This document shows positions 38,200-46,522 of a DNA stretch of 64,000 nucleotides, piece by piece. The number at the start of each line of letters is the position of its first letter. Within the stretch, counting starts at the first letter, position 1. The position numbers were made by a program, and so were the translations under genes. This stretch comes from Robiginitomaculum sp. (GTDB lineage: Bacteria; Pseudomonadota; Alphaproteobacteria; Caulobacterales; Maricaulaceae), in contig JALSHE010000058.1 of the NCBI GenBank assembly GCA_026982415.1, positions 1 through 64,000 on the forward strand, written 5' to 3'. The notes under the pieces were generated by a model. The model saw only the letters and a program-made list of their open reading frames with translations, had not been told where the DNA came from and made no database searches.

Positions 38200-39426
38200 C
38201 TAATTAAGTGGTTTGATTAGCATAATTTTGGCGCGCTCGCCTAACTCTAATGCTTGGTCTTGTGGCTCTCTCACTAAAAAACAATTCGCAGTCAAAAACG
38301 GTGTTAGCAAAGAACTATCTTGGCGCGGTATGGCTGTGACGTGTAATGTCCCGTTTTCGTCTACTACGGCATGGGCGCGAATATATTCTGCCCGCCATGT
38401 GGCGGCTTTTACAGGGTGGGTCATGCGGGCATTGACGAACTTATGTGCAGTAGCTGCTCCCGTCAGCGCCTTGATTAGCGGCTTCAAAAACAGATGTGCA
38501 GTTACCAAAGCAGACGCCGGATTGCCGGGCAGGCCGAGTATGTATTGTGGGTAATCTTGGTTGGCCATAGTGCCAAACCAAACGGGTTTGCCTGGCTTAA
38601 CGGCAACTTTCTCGAATGTTTTTTCGTAACCAAGCTCTGCAAATACAAGACGCATATAATCGTGATCACCGACCGAAGCGCCGCCGATGGGGACGAGTAT
38701 ATCGGCACCTTGGTGGACTGCTCTGGCAATTTGCGCCCGAATAGCTTTGGGGTCATCTTTGGAGATACCCATATTGATCGTATTTGCCCCCCAAGAATTA
38801 AGTAAAGGCATAAGGCCGTAAGGATTTGAACTTATGACCTGCCCCATATTGGTCATCTTCCCAGGCGCAACCAATTCATCACCATTGGCTATTAAAGCAA
38901 CTTTGGGGGCGAAAGTGACCGGTAATGTATCGCAATTAGCGGCTGCTAGAATAGCCAATTCATAGGCACCTATTTGTGTGCCTTTGGCTAAAACTCTGTC
39001 ACCCGTCTTGAAGTCTATACCTGCCTTGCGAATATGGGAAGCCGGGGAGGTCGGCTCAGAAAGGGTTATGACATCTCCATTCGCGCGCACATTTTCTTGC
39101 ATAATAACATGGTTTGCTCCATCTGGAACTGCACCGCCTGTGAAAATCCGAACGGTCTCGTCCGTGCCGACTACGCCTTCATATGGGCGCCCAGCTGGGG
39201 CCTCGCCGATAAGGGTGAATTTGGAACCTAATTTGTGGTGGGGTTCTAGTTTCACTGCATACCCATCCATCGCAGACGCGTTATGGGGCGGTAGTGTCAC
39301 TTTGGCAGCCACATCCTGAGACAAAACATGGCCAAAGCTTTCCTTGAGAATTACGCAAGTTTTTTGTGAAATTGGTGTTTTTGCAATGAGCGTAAGCGCT
39401 TCGGATACAGAAATGAGTTTAGCCAT
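38200..39426 (-). CDS. moeA: Molybdopterin molybdenumtransferase MoeA
   Basis: 408-residue enzyme that inserts molybdate into adenylylated molybdopterin. Motifs present: [44 protein letters not shown], and [11 protein letters not shown]...[12 protein letters not shown]. The track extends 27 residues upstream into moaC; the ATG at 39426, overlapping moaC by 8 bases, gives the normal N-terminus ([13 protein letters not shown]). Confidence 0.95.
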   Translation of the reverse strand: MAKLISVSEALTLIAKTPISQKTCVILKESFGHVLSQDVAAKVTLPPHNASAMDGYAVKLEPHHKLGSKFTLIGEAPAGRPYEGVVGTDETVRIFTGGAVPDGANHVIMQENVRANGDVITLSEPTSPASHIRKAGIDFKTGDRVLAKGTQIGAYELAILAAANCDTLPVTFAPKVALIANGDELVAPGKMTNMGQVISSNPYGLMPLLNSWGANTINMGISKDDPKAIRAQIARAVHQGADILVPIGGASVGDHDYMRLVFAELGYEKTFEKVAVKPGKPVWFGTMANQDYPQYILGLPGNPASALVTAHLFLKPLIKALTGAATAHKFVNARMTHPVKAATWRAEYIRAHAVVDENGTLHVTAIPRQDSSLLTPFLTANCFLVREPQDQALELGERAKIMLIKPLN

Positions 39427-39934
39427 TATTGCCACCGCCAGTTTTTCTATAGCTATCCAGTTTTCTATAGCTCCCGGATTTGCCGCCCGTTTTCTCCAAC
39501 AGTTCAATATTGGTAATCTGCATGGCTTTATCTACGGCTTTCAGCATATCATAAATAGTAAGACAGGTCACGGATACGGCGGTTAAGGCTTCCATTTCAA
39601 TACCCGTTTGCCCGGTGGTTTTGACACGCGCTTTTACCCGAAGGCCTGGCAAGTTATCATCGTGTTCGATCTCTATTTTTGCACTCGTAATCGGCAAGGG
39701 GTGGCAGAGCGGGATCAGGTTGGCAGTTTGCTTGGTCGCCATGACACCCGCGATTTCTGCGACCGTAATGACGTCGCCTTTCTTGGCTGTGCCGGATTTA
39801 ACCAAAGCCAAAGTTTCTACCCGCATACGCACACATCCGCTAGCAATCGCCACACGTTCCGTCACGGCTTTATCCGAAACATCGACCATGTTAACGCGGC
39901 CTTGGTCGTCGAAATGTGTAAGTTTGTTGCTCAT
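39419..39934 (-). CDS. moaC: Cyclic pyranopterin monophosphate synthase MoaC
   Basis: 171 residues. MoaC acts with MoaA to turn GTP into cyclic pyranopterin monophosphate. Signature segments: [68 protein letters not shown] and EKTGGKSG. The C-terminus is longer than usual because of a small tandem repeat encoding [12 protein letters not shown]. Overlaps moaB by 4 bases and moeA by 8. Confidence 0.96.
   Translation of the reverse strand: MSNKLTHFDDQGRVNMVDVSDKAVTERVAIASGCVRMRVETLALVKSGTAKKGDVITVAEIAGVMATKQTANLIPLCHPLPITSAKIEIEHDDNLPGLRVKARVKTTGQTGIEMEALTAVSVTCLTIYDMLKAVDKAMQITNIELLEKTGGKSGSYRKLDSYRKTGGGNNG
39438..39474 (-). repeat. 18-19-bp tandem duplication at the 3' end of moaC
   Basis: CCAGTTTTTCTATAGCTAT is followed directly by CCAGTTTTCTATAGCTCC. 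On the minus strand it codes the extra [12 protein letters not shown] in the MoaC tail, just before the start of moeA. The copies differ by a one-base length change and a few substitutions. Confidence 0.7.
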
Positions 39935-40473
39935 GTTTCAGTAAGTCTGGGCATAAGTTCAACCAAATTACACGGCCCGTGGCGGCTATCCAGTTGCGGG
40001 CAGATGACTTTGTCCCAGCCATCTTTACAAGCTCCATTAGAGCCGGGCAGGGCAAAGATAAATGTACCGTTAGCCGTGCCCGCTACGGCGCGGGAGGCTA
40101 GTGTCGATAGGCCAACTGATTGAAAGCTGACCATGTGAAACACATGGGAGAAGCCCTCTATGGTTTTCTCGAACAAAGGCGTGACGGCTTCGGGGGTGAT
40201 GTCGCGCCCCGTAAGACCTGTCCCGCCCGAGCTGATCACCACATCTACATCATCCGCATCAATCCATTCTTTGACCTGCGCCCGAACCGCAGGGATGTCG
40301 TCGCGCAATATCTTACGGTCTGCCAGTTCGTGTCCTGCGGCAACCACACGGTCTGCCAATAATGCACCCGATGTGTCGTCCTCAAATGTGCGGGTGTCGC
40401 TGACCACCAATACGGCAATGCGTACTGGTTTAAATTCTTTGGTTTTGTCAATGCCTTTCATAGCGTGTCCCAT
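39931..40473 (-). CDS. moaB: MoaB/Mog-family molybdopterin protein
   Basis: 180-residue protein of the MoaB/MogA fold that binds molybdopterin and, in the MogA reaction, adenylylates it before molybdate insertion. Motifs: [38 protein letters not shown] and [18 protein letters not shown]. MoaB rather than MogA is suggested by length and the [10 protein letters not shown] segment. Overlaps moaE by 16 bases. Confidence 0.93.
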   Translation of the reverse strand: MGHAMKGIDKTKEFKPVRIAVLVVSDTRTFEDDTSGALLADRVVAAGHELADRKILRDDIPAVRAQVKEWIDADDVDVVISSGGTGLTGRDITPEAVTPLFEKTIEGFSHVFHMVSFQSVGLSTLASRAVAGTANGTFIFALPGSNGACKDGWDKVICPQLDSRHGPCNLVELMPRLTET

Positions 40474-40907
40474 CTATCACTATCTTTATAATCTTCTGCG
40501 CGCGGCTCTATCCATTTAGTGCCGTGTGCACCTGTCTGTCGTTTCCAGAATACAGCTTCTGTCTTCAGATAGTCCATTAAATAATCACAAGACAAGAAAG
40601 CGTCCCGGCGGTGTATTGCCGCAGTTGCCACTAAAACTATAGGTTCGCCGACGCCCATAGCCCCGGTGCGGTGGATAACCACCACACCCGTAAGCGTCCA
40701 ACGGGTATTGGCCTTGGTCACCGCATCTTGAATGCCAGCTTTGGTAACACCAGGATATTGTTCGAGGTATAGTTCGTGGACGCTACCTGTTTCGCCTCGG
40801 ACTTGCCCCAAAAAACTGGTGATAGCCCCAGCATCGCTATTGGCTTTGGTGAAAGCTTCAAGTTCTATTACAGGGTTAAAGGGGGTGTCGATAATTTTTA
40901 TCATCAA
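40458..40907 (-). CDS. moaE: Molybdopterin synthase large subunit MoaE
   Basis: 149 residues. MoaE, with thiocarboxylated MoaD, adds the two dithiolene sulfurs to the pterin. Recognisable are GAITSFLGQVRG, the IHRTGAMGVGEPIVLVATAAIHRRDAF core, and the catalytic lysine region LKTEAVFWKRQ. It overlaps moaD by 4 bases, as expected for an enzyme made of both. Confidence 0.95.
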   Translation of the reverse strand: MMIKIIDTPFNPVIELEAFTKANSDAGAITSFLGQVRGETGSVHELYLEQYPGVTKAGIQDAVTKANTRWTLTGVVVIHRTGAMGVGEPIVLVATAAIHRRDAFLSCDYLMDYLKTEAVFWKRQTGAHGTKWIEPRAEDYKDSDRWDTL

Positions 40908-41152
40908 CCGCCACCGACCGGGGGGAGAAAGCCAATTTCTTCGTCGCCGTTCAGCGGTATATCTGCGTGGACGAGCGCCTGATTAATCATGGTTTTCACA
41001 GACGGATCGTCCAACGCGCCGTCCAGTTCATGAGCGGTGTTCAGCCAGTGCTTTAGCGCGGAAATTGTGGTCACACCTTCAGGCAAAGCCATCGTCTCCG
41101 CGCGCCGCCCTGCGCTTTCGTGCAAGCGACCAAAATATAATATTTTTATCAT
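40904..41152 (-). CDS. moaD: Molybdopterin synthase sulfur carrier MoaD
   Basis: 82-residue ubiquitin-like sulfur carrier. The start MIKILYFGRLHESAG is typical and the protein ends in the required double glycine (PPVGGG), which is thiocarboxylated for sulfur transfer. The ATG at 41152 is chosen over the longer track ORF because the extra 18 residues are read from the end of the tauE-like gene. Confidence 0.94.
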   Translation of the reverse strand: MIKILYFGRLHESAGRRAETMALPEGVTTISALKHWLNTAHELDGALDDPSVKTMINQALVHADIPLNGDEEIGFLPPVGGG

Positions 41153-41156
41153 AGGT

Positions 41157-41921
41157 CTAAGATAGTACCATTTGAGAAAATTTCCAGAGCAATCTAACTG
41201 CGACAAATAGAACCAGAATTGCCGTCATCTTGCGCACGGTGTTTTCTGAAAACACCTTAACGCTCATGTGGTTGCCAATGAAGCCGCCAATGATAACCAT
41301 TGGGGCGAGTAGCCAATAGGGATGGGTGTTTTCCAATTGTTCGATACCGCCAAGCTTGACCAATTGCCCGGTAAGGCCAGATACGGAATTAACCAAAATG
41401 AAAAGACTACACAGAGCCGCAATTTCCTTTGCCTTGCCCCAACCTATGCGGTGCAAGACGGGGGCTAGGAAAATTCCGCCGCCTATGCCAACAATGCCCG
41501 ATAGTAAGCCAAGACCTGCACCGATAACTGCACTAAGCGCTAGAGATGCTGCAGCTTTTGGGTTGGGTTTTACCGCTGGTTTGAACAACAGGGACAGCCC
41601 TGCGAATAAAAGCGCCAGCGCCAGTAAGCCAATGAATATGGTTTCGGGCACATGAATGCGCCCGCCAATCAAGGCCATAGGTACAGACAACACCATGAAC
41701 GGCCAGACACGCGCCCACGATATGAGGCCAGCACGGCTATACCGCCAAGTATTGCCGCTCACGACTAAAATATTGCACATCAAAGAAATTACAGGAATGA
41801 TCAGGATATTGGCACCTGCCAACACCAGCAAGGCCGTATAGGTGGAACCTCCGCCAAAGCCAACACTGGCGTAAAGCAAGGCGGTGAGAAAAAACAGGCT
41901 GGCAAGAAGTGCGACTTTCAT
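41157..41921 (-). CDS. TauE/SafE-family membrane transporter (probable anion exporter)
   Basis: About 254 residues with eight or so membrane segments and the TauE/SafE repeats: ASVGFGGGSTYTALLVLAG near the start and GLGLLSGIVGIGGGIFLAPVLHRIG in the middle, the two glycine-rich half-repeat signatures. The family moves sulfite, sulfoacetate or other organosulfur anions. The track ORF runs to 42200 but the first 93 residues lie opposite mobA and lack family features. First gene of the minus-strand Moco operon, 4 bases before moaD, so a role in sulfite or sulfur handling tied to Moco is possible. Confidence 0.87.
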   Translation of the reverse strand: MKVALLASLFFLTALLYASVGFGGGSTYTALLVLAGANILIIPVISLMCNILVVSGNTWRYSRAGLISWARVWPFMVLSVPMALIGGRIHVPETIFIGLLALALLFAGLSLLFKPAVKPNPKAAASLALSAVIGAGLGLLSGIVGIGGGIFLAPVLHRIGWGKAKEIAALCSLFILVNSVSGLTGQLVKLGGIEQLENTHPYWLLAPMVIIGGFIGNHMSVKVFSENTVRKMTAILVLFVAVRLLWKFSQMVLS

Positions 41922-41949
41922 TTGTCTGCATATATAGTTAAACGCGTGT

Positions 41950-42570
41950 ATGGCTAGAAAAAAACACCCTACCGGAAAACTTCCTTGCATGATTTTATGC
42001 GCCGGAACCTCCAAACGATTTGGCAGTAATAAAATGCTGGCGCCTCTGGCCGGGAAGCCTTTGCTCGCGCACACGATTGAACGTATGCGGCCACAGGTCT
42101 CTGATTTGGCACTTAATGGTGAAGAAAGGGAATATGGCGAATTCGGACTGCCAATTTTCCCGGATGCAATCGTGGGAAAGCTTGGGCCTTTGGTGGGCAT
42201 TTTGACGGCAATGGAATGGGCGGCGCGGCTTGGCTATGAGCGTGTTCTAACCATATCTGGAGATACGCCATTTGTGCCAGATTGCTTGGCAGAGATGTTA
42301 GCGAACATCCAAGGTAATGGCATAGTTTTGCCGCAGGTGGAAAACAGGCGTCATCAAATATGCGGATTTTGGCCTGTTGGCGAGGCTTCAAATCTCCGTG
42401 CATATTTGCAAGAGGAGAGGGATTACAAAGTAGGCAGTTTTTTGATGTCCTGCGAGACAACAATATGTCTATTTCCCAAGAAAAACGGTGTTGATCCGTT
42501 TTTCAATATTAATACTCAGGAAGACATGCAAAGAGCGGAACAAATATTAGAGCAACGAAACCGAATGTAG
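41950..42570 (+). CDS. mobA: Molybdenum cofactor guanylyltransferase MobA-like
   Basis: 206-residue NTP-transferase that attaches GMP to Moco. It has an N-terminal CMILCAGTSKRFGSNKMLAPLAGKPLLAH nucleotide-binding motif, ISGDTPFVPDCL with the metal-binding aspartate, and NINTQEDMQRAE near the end, as in MobA. MobA rather than MocA is likely from the context. Divergent from the tauE-like gene across 28 bases. The last codons and the stop lie inside the left arm of the 304-bp palindromic element. Confidence 0.87.
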   Translation: MARKKHPTGKLPCMILCAGTSKRFGSNKMLAPLAGKPLLAHTIERMRPQVSDLALNGEEREYGEFGLPIFPDAIVGKLGPLVGILTAMEWAARLGYERVLTISGDTPFVPDCLAEMLANIQGNGIVLPQVENRRHQICGFWPVGEASNLRAYLQEERDYKVGSFLMSCETTICLFPKKNGVDPFFNINTQEDMQRAEQILEQRNRM

Positions 42571-42851
42571 AATCACTTTGAGCGCTTGATTTTACACCGT
42601 GAACAGGAGCCGTTCTTGCCGTGATGCCATAGCATCACAAGGGGGCGACGACGCATTCACGATGTAAAAGCAAGTGGCCCGGTTAAAAAAAATATATATT
42701 TCAACCCTTTACTAATGGCTTGGGCGATCTTTGTTTTTTGACGTCGTTGCGTTCCTTGACCGATGCTAAAGCATCGCTCTGCGAACCGCGTCTAGGCAAA
42801 AAACAAATCACATCCCATCAAAGTGGTTCTATATTCGGTTTCGTTGCTCTA
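42548..42851. repeat. 304-bp nested palindromic element between mobA and moaA
   Basis: The ends are 34-bp inverted repeats matching at 32 positions: TAGAGCAACGAAACCGAATG.. (42548-42581) and its complement (42818-42851). Between them are two further hairpins. One is at 42585-42674 (TTTTACACCGTGAA/TTCACGATGTAAAA, tip GTGATGCCATAGCATCAC). The other is at 42730-42807 (TTTGTTTTTTG/CAAAAAACAAA, tip CGATGCTAAAGCATCG). The stop codons of both convergent genes fall in the outer arms. The design suggests a MITE-like insertion or a structured RNA/terminator region. Confidence 0.85.
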
Positions 42852-43847
42852 GCCACCCGTAGCTGACATGTGACGAGTAGTTCCAGATTTATTGCCCGAT
42901 TTTTTAATCTCAAAGTCGTGCTTTTCTGGCTTGTTTATCATGGCTTGGTCTAAGGATTGATTGAGTGCTTCTCTGCCACCAACGCGTAATGCTTCGCGCA
43001 AATTGACATGGGCGCCGTGACCCAGGCACATATATAGTTTCCCAGTGCAGGTGACACGCACCCTATTACAGCCTGCGCAGAAGTTTTTGCTCAAAGGGCT
43101 GATGAAACCTAGGCGTCCGCCAGTTTCGGCAATGTTCACATAACGCGCAGGGCCGCCTGTGGTCTCTGCTGTATCGTGTAGCGCCCATTTTTTCTCTAAA
43201 TTATTACGGATTTCCGAAACAGGGATGAACTGGTCAAAGCGGTCTTCGCCCGTATCGCCCATAGGCATAACTTCGATGAGCGTCATGTCCATGCCGCGCT
43301 CATGCGCCCATGTTACCATGTTGGGGATGTCGTCAGCATTGTCGTTTTTCAAGACAACCGTATTGATTTTTAATTTCAGTCCAGCACTTAGCCCGGCGTC
43401 TATGCCTTCTAAAACCCGTGTCAGGTTTCCGCCGCGTGTGATGCGATTGAAAGCGAGCGGGTCTAAACTATCAAGAGAGACATTGATTCGTTCCACACCT
43501 AAACTTTTGAGCCGTCCAGCGAATTTGTGTAATTGGGTGGCATTGGTCGTCAGTGTAATCTCGTCGAGGCGTCCCGCATTGAGGTGCCGTGATAAATGCT
43601 CCGCCAAAGTCAGAAAACCTTTGCGCACCAATGGTTCGCCGCCCGTTAGGCGTATTTTACGCACCCCGCGCGCGATAAATGCATCTGCGACATGGCCCAA
43701 TTCTTCAAGGCTAAGTAGGTCTTTTTTAGGTAAGAAAACCATTTGTTCAGCCATGCAATAGAAACAACGCAGATCGCACCGATCCGTGAGGGACAAGCGC
43801 AAATAAGTGACATTGCGGCCAAAACTGTCTGTCAAAATTTTACTCAT
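42849..43847 (-). CDS. moaA: GTP 3',8-cyclase MoaA
   Basis: 332-residue radical-SAM enzyme that starts Moco synthesis by cyclising GTP. The N-terminal cluster C24-x3-C28-x2-C31 (CDLRCFYC) binds the SAM-linked 4Fe-4S cluster; the second cluster motif CAGCNRVRVTCTGKLYMC binds substrate. The C-terminus ends in the conserved Gly-Gly (SATGG) needed for activity, directly followed by a stop provided by the palindromic element. It is apart from the other moa genes and has its own upstream region. Confidence 0.96.
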   Translation of the reverse strand: MSKILTDSFGRNVTYLRLSLTDRCDLRCFYCMAEQMVFLPKKDLLSLEELGHVADAFIARGVRKIRLTGGEPLVRKGFLTLAEHLSRHLNAGRLDEITLTTNATQLHKFAGRLKSLGVERINVSLDSLDPLAFNRITRGGNLTRVLEGIDAGLSAGLKLKINTVVLKNDNADDIPNMVTWAHERGMDMTLIEVMPMGDTGEDRFDQFIPVSEIRNNLEKKWALHDTAETTGGPARYVNIAETGGRLGFISPLSKNFCAGCNRVRVTCTGKLYMCLGHGAHVNLREALRVGGREALNQSLDQAMINKPEKHDFEIKKSGNKSGTTRHMSATGG

Positions 43848-43864
43848 ATATGCTTCCTAGCGCA

Positions 43865-43891
43865 ATTTAGGTCATATTAACTGACCTAAAT
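43865..43891 (-). promoter_or_regulatory. Perfect 10-bp inverted repeat upstream of moaA
   Basis: ATTTAGGTCA-TATTAAC-TGACCTAAAT is a perfect dyad with 10-bp arms and a 7-base spacer, 17 bases before the moaA start. Read on the minus strand, a weak promoter (TTTACA, 17 bases, GTTAAT) would place its -10 box inside the dyad, so binding here could block or steer RNA polymerase. The protein that would bind is unknown. Confidence 0.6.
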
Positions 43892-44169
43892 CAAGTCATG
43901 TAAAGAAAAGTATATATTAGCAAGCCATAATGTTACCAGTGCAAGTCATGCCGATTTTTAGCAAGCCTCCTTCGGGTGTAGCGGCTCTATCTGTGACAGG
44001 CCTCCAATTTGGTCGACTTATTGAGTTTACTTTGTCCAAGTCGAAAAAAACGGACAAATTTCACGGATTAAGCGACAAGGTTAGCCTTGAATTGAAAGCC
44101 GCCGCCCTTGCGCCGATTTTTATGCAGACAAATGTCAGTTGGAGCCTTTATTTTCCACCTTGCTAGTGT

Positions 44170-44185
44170 ATTACAGGTTTGTAAT
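44170..44185 (+). promoter_or_regulatory. Short inverted repeat upstream of the GlxA-like regulator gene
   Basis: ATTACA-GGTT-TGTAAT, perfect 6-bp arms, lies about 38 bases before the start codon. It could be an operator for autoregulation by the AraC-type protein or for another regulator, but arms this short can occur by chance. Confidence 0.3.
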
Positions 44186-44222
44186 TCGTGGGGCGTATTA
44201 AACAATAAGTGAAGAGTTCAAT

Positions 44223-45236
44223 ATGTCTGGGGAAACCATATCTGCTGAAAAAACAGTGAATAAAAAAGTCTGTATATTGGCATATGACGGGTTATGTACG
44301 TTTGAATATTCTTTGGCTATCGAGATATTTGCTTTGGCGCGACCCGAATTTTCTACCTGGTATGATTGTCAAATCGTAGCCGTAGACAAACAACCAATTC
44401 GCGGGCTTGGAAATATCGTCATACAGGCGGATAAAGATTTAACGAAATTGGCTACCGCCGACCTGATAATCATTCCAGGCTGGCGCGGTGTGGACAGGAT
44501 GGTGCCGCCGGATTTGAAGCAAGCTTTGATAGACGCTAACCAAAAAGGCATTCGCATTGCGTCCATTTGTTCTGGCGTATTTGTATTGGCGGCGTGTGGC
44601 TTGCTAGATAAACACAAGGTTACAACCCACTGGAAATATGTTGATATTCTGAGCGAGCGTTACCCTGATATTTCCATTAATCCGGATGTTTTGTATATTG
44701 ATAGCGGTGATATTCTGACATCTGCGGGATCTGCAGCTGGCATTGACTTATGTTTGCATATTATCCGAACTGATTTTGGTGTTGAATATGCCAATGAAGT
44801 AGCGCGGCAGCTTGTAGTGCCTGCACATAGGGATGGTGGGCAAGCACAGTTTATACTGCGCCCGGTAGCCCATGAATATAGAGGTAATGTGGCTAAATTA
44901 TTGGACACTATCCGCGAGGAACTAGGCCAAGATTGGAAAATTGGCCGCATGGCGGAAATTTGCAATACATCACCGCGCACTTTACAGCGCCGTTTTCGGG
45001 TGGCAACTGGCCTCAGCCCTCATTCATGGATAACACGGGAACGGGTGGAGCTTGCCAAGGATTTGTTGGAAACTACGGATCTAAATATAGAGAAGATTGC
45101 CGAAATTACAGGCCTAAAAACCCCTGAAACCTTGCGGCATCATTTTAAGAAAATAACAGGTGCAAGCCCCACAAAGTTTAGGTCAAAATTCAATCCAGAC
45201 GGACGTGCTTGGATAACAAGACGGCACTCGTCCTGA
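44223..45236 (+). CDS. GlxA-family transcriptional regulator (DJ-1/PfpI-like plus AraC domain)
   Basis: 337 residues. The N-terminal 190 residues form a class I glutamine-amidotransferase/DJ-1-like domain with the nucleophile-elbow motif ASICSGVFVLAACGLL followed by THWKYVDIL. The C-terminal 100 residues are an AraC/XylS DNA-binding domain (IGRMAEICNTSPRTLQRRFRVATGLSPHSWITRERVELAKDLLE...HHFKKITGASPTKFR). This domain pair defines the GlxA/FtrA group, which often controls amine or amino-acid catabolism; no target is evident here. Confidence 0.93.
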   Translation: MSGETISAEKTVNKKVCILAYDGLCTFEYSLAIEIFALARPEFSTWYDCQIVAVDKQPIRGLGNIVIQADKDLTKLATADLIIIPGWRGVDRMVPPDLKQALIDANQKGIRIASICSGVFVLAACGLLDKHKVTTHWKYVDILSERYPDISINPDVLYIDSGDILTSAGSAAGIDLCLHIIRTDFGVEYANEVARQLVVPAHRDGGQAQFILRPVAHEYRGNVAKLLDTIREELGQDWKIGRMAEICNTSPRTLQRRFRVATGLSPHSWITRERVELAKDLLETTDLNIEKIAEITGLKTPETLRHHFKKITGASPTKFRSKFNPDGRAWITRRHSS

Positions 45237-45249
45237 TTTAGGAGGTTTT

Positions 45250-45696
45250 TTAGCCAGTCGCAATATAATCACGCAATACGGCGGCTTCATTTTCCGCATC
45301 AGAAATTTTGCGTTTCACAACGTCGCCAATGGATACAAGTCCCATGATTTTGTCGCCGTCAAGCACGGGTACATGCCTTATTCGCGAATTGGTCATTATC
45401 TCCATAACGGCGTCGATGCTGGCGTCCTCATCAACGCTAAAAACCTTGCTAGTCATGGTTTTAGTGACAAGCTCGTCGCGAAACCCAGCTTCTTGCGTCC
45501 CGGTTTCGCGGGTTAAGGCTTTGCGGATAATATCCCGTTCGGACAAGATACCTTTCATATGGCCATTTTTATCTGTGACCAGAACCACACCAATGTTTTT
45601 AGCATTAAGCAAGGTTATAGCTTCACGTAAAGTGGCAGTTTCACGTACCGCATATACGGCGTTGCCCTTGTTTTTTAGTAGTTCACTTACACTCAT
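45250..45696 (-). CDS. CBS-domain pair protein
   Basis: 148 residues made almost wholly of two CBS domains: about residues 10-65 (VYAVRETATLREAITLLNAKNIGVVLVTDKNGHMKGILSERDIIR) and 80-135 (VFSVDEDASIDAVMEIMTNSRIRHVPVLDGDKIMGLVSIGDVVK). Such stand-alone pairs bind adenosine nucleotides and are thought to sense energy state. An AGGAG ribosome-binding site precedes the start. It converges on the regulator gene with 13 bases between stops. Confidence 0.9.
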   Translation of the reverse strand: MSVSELLKNKGNAVYAVRETATLREAITLLNAKNIGVVLVTDKNGHMKGILSERDIIRKALTRETGTQEAGFRDELVTKTMTSKVFSVDEDASIDAVMEIMTNSRIRHVPVLDGDKIMGLVSIGDVVKRKISDAENEAAVLRDYIATG

Positions 45697-45861
45697 AATT
45701 ATCTCCTGTAGTCTGTGTATAGCATAAAATCCTGTATTTGTCCAATTTCCAGTTGAAACATCCTGCGCATAACAGCAAAATTACTGTTTTCTTAAGGCTC
45801 TCACTTTAGTTTTTGACTATGAAGCTTGGCTTATGGGGAGTCGGCTTAGGGATTTGAGGCG

Positions 45862-46518
45862 TTGACTTTGCAAAGAACAGTTAGATATTTTTGGGTCATA
45901 GGGTGTGTTTTTATAGTTTTGAGCGCTCATAGTGCTGTGGCGCAGTCAAAAAAAGATACAGCCGAAACACCTTTTACTTTGTTATTGGGAAGTGGGCAAA
46001 ATCCTGAAAAACTTTCAAGTCTTGCTAATCTACCACAGAGGAAATCTCTGAGAACTGTGTCCGGGCGGCGTTTGATGGCGGGTGTACGGGCATCGGAATA
46101 TTTGGATGACCGTGGTGGGCGCATCACCCTATCTGGTTTGAGCAATGAAAGCGACACGAATGCCGACCAAATTATCTACCAAATTCCTGCCCGCTCCGAA
46201 CGTGCGAAAAACTTGGTTGCGACAATGAAATCTCGCTATGGTCAACCGGACGAAATCATAGACGGCGACCAAATTTGGCATATTCGCAATCCGGATATGC
46301 GCCGGGGGCAAGCTAAAATCATCAATATGCGCATACGCCAAACCGCTGGAACGTTGACAATCATAGCTGATCGCACCCCCATCACAAGGCGGGGTGAATT
46401 ACTGGTTAAGCCGCCTCGAAAGTTGTCAGTCCGTAGCCAGACATCTACAAGAAATACACAGAAAGCTACTGCACAGTCAGCGCAAAAACAGATCCAAGAA
46501 CAATATAGTATAGATTAG
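45862..46518 (+). CDS. Secreted protein of unknown function
   Basis: About 218 residues with a signal peptide (basic start, hydrophobic residues 9-24, probable cleavage after AVAQ). The mature part has a conserved-looking core (YGQPDEIIDGDQIWHIRNPDMRRGQAKIINMRIRQTAGTLTIIADR) and a Ser/Thr/Gln-rich tail. No family recognised. There is no ATG; TTG at 45862 or at 45868 must serve, and the GAGG at 45856-45859 suits the second. It is probably co-transcribed with the P-domain gene 4 bases downstream. Confidence 0.7.
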   Translation: MTLQRTVRYFWVIGCVFIVLSAHSAVAQSKKDTAETPFTLLLGSGQNPEKLSSLANLPQRKSLRTVSGRRLMAGVRASEYLDDRGGRITLSGLSNESDTNADQIIYQIPARSERAKNLVATMKSRYGQPDEIIDGDQIWHIRNPDMRRGQAKIINMRIRQTAGTLTIIADRTPITRRGELLVKPPRKLSVRSQTSTRNTQKATAQSAQKQIQEQYSID

Positions 46519-46522
46519 AGCA

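Larger units (their letters stand above)
43848..44222. other. 375-base intergenic region between divergent moaA and glxA-like genes
   Basis: I see no convincing gene here. A 78-residue plus-strand frame (43930-44166) has no ribosome-binding site, no recognised motif and no homology I can name. The region holds two inverted repeats described separately, one close to moaA and one close to the AraC-type regulator gene, so it probably carries both promoters. Confidence 0.6.

Noticed and set aside
41922-42200. 93-residue N-terminal extension of the TauE-like protein
   Set aside because: It lies opposite the mobA coding region and has no membrane or family features.
43880-43900. Possible FNR-type box (CTAAATCAAG) near moaA
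   Set aside because: Only one half resembles TTGAT/ATCAA; the symmetry of the site is that of the TTTAGGTCA dyad instead.
43930-44166. 78-residue ORF between moaA and the GlxA-like gene
   Set aside because: No ribosome-binding site, no motif, and it spans probable promoter sequence.
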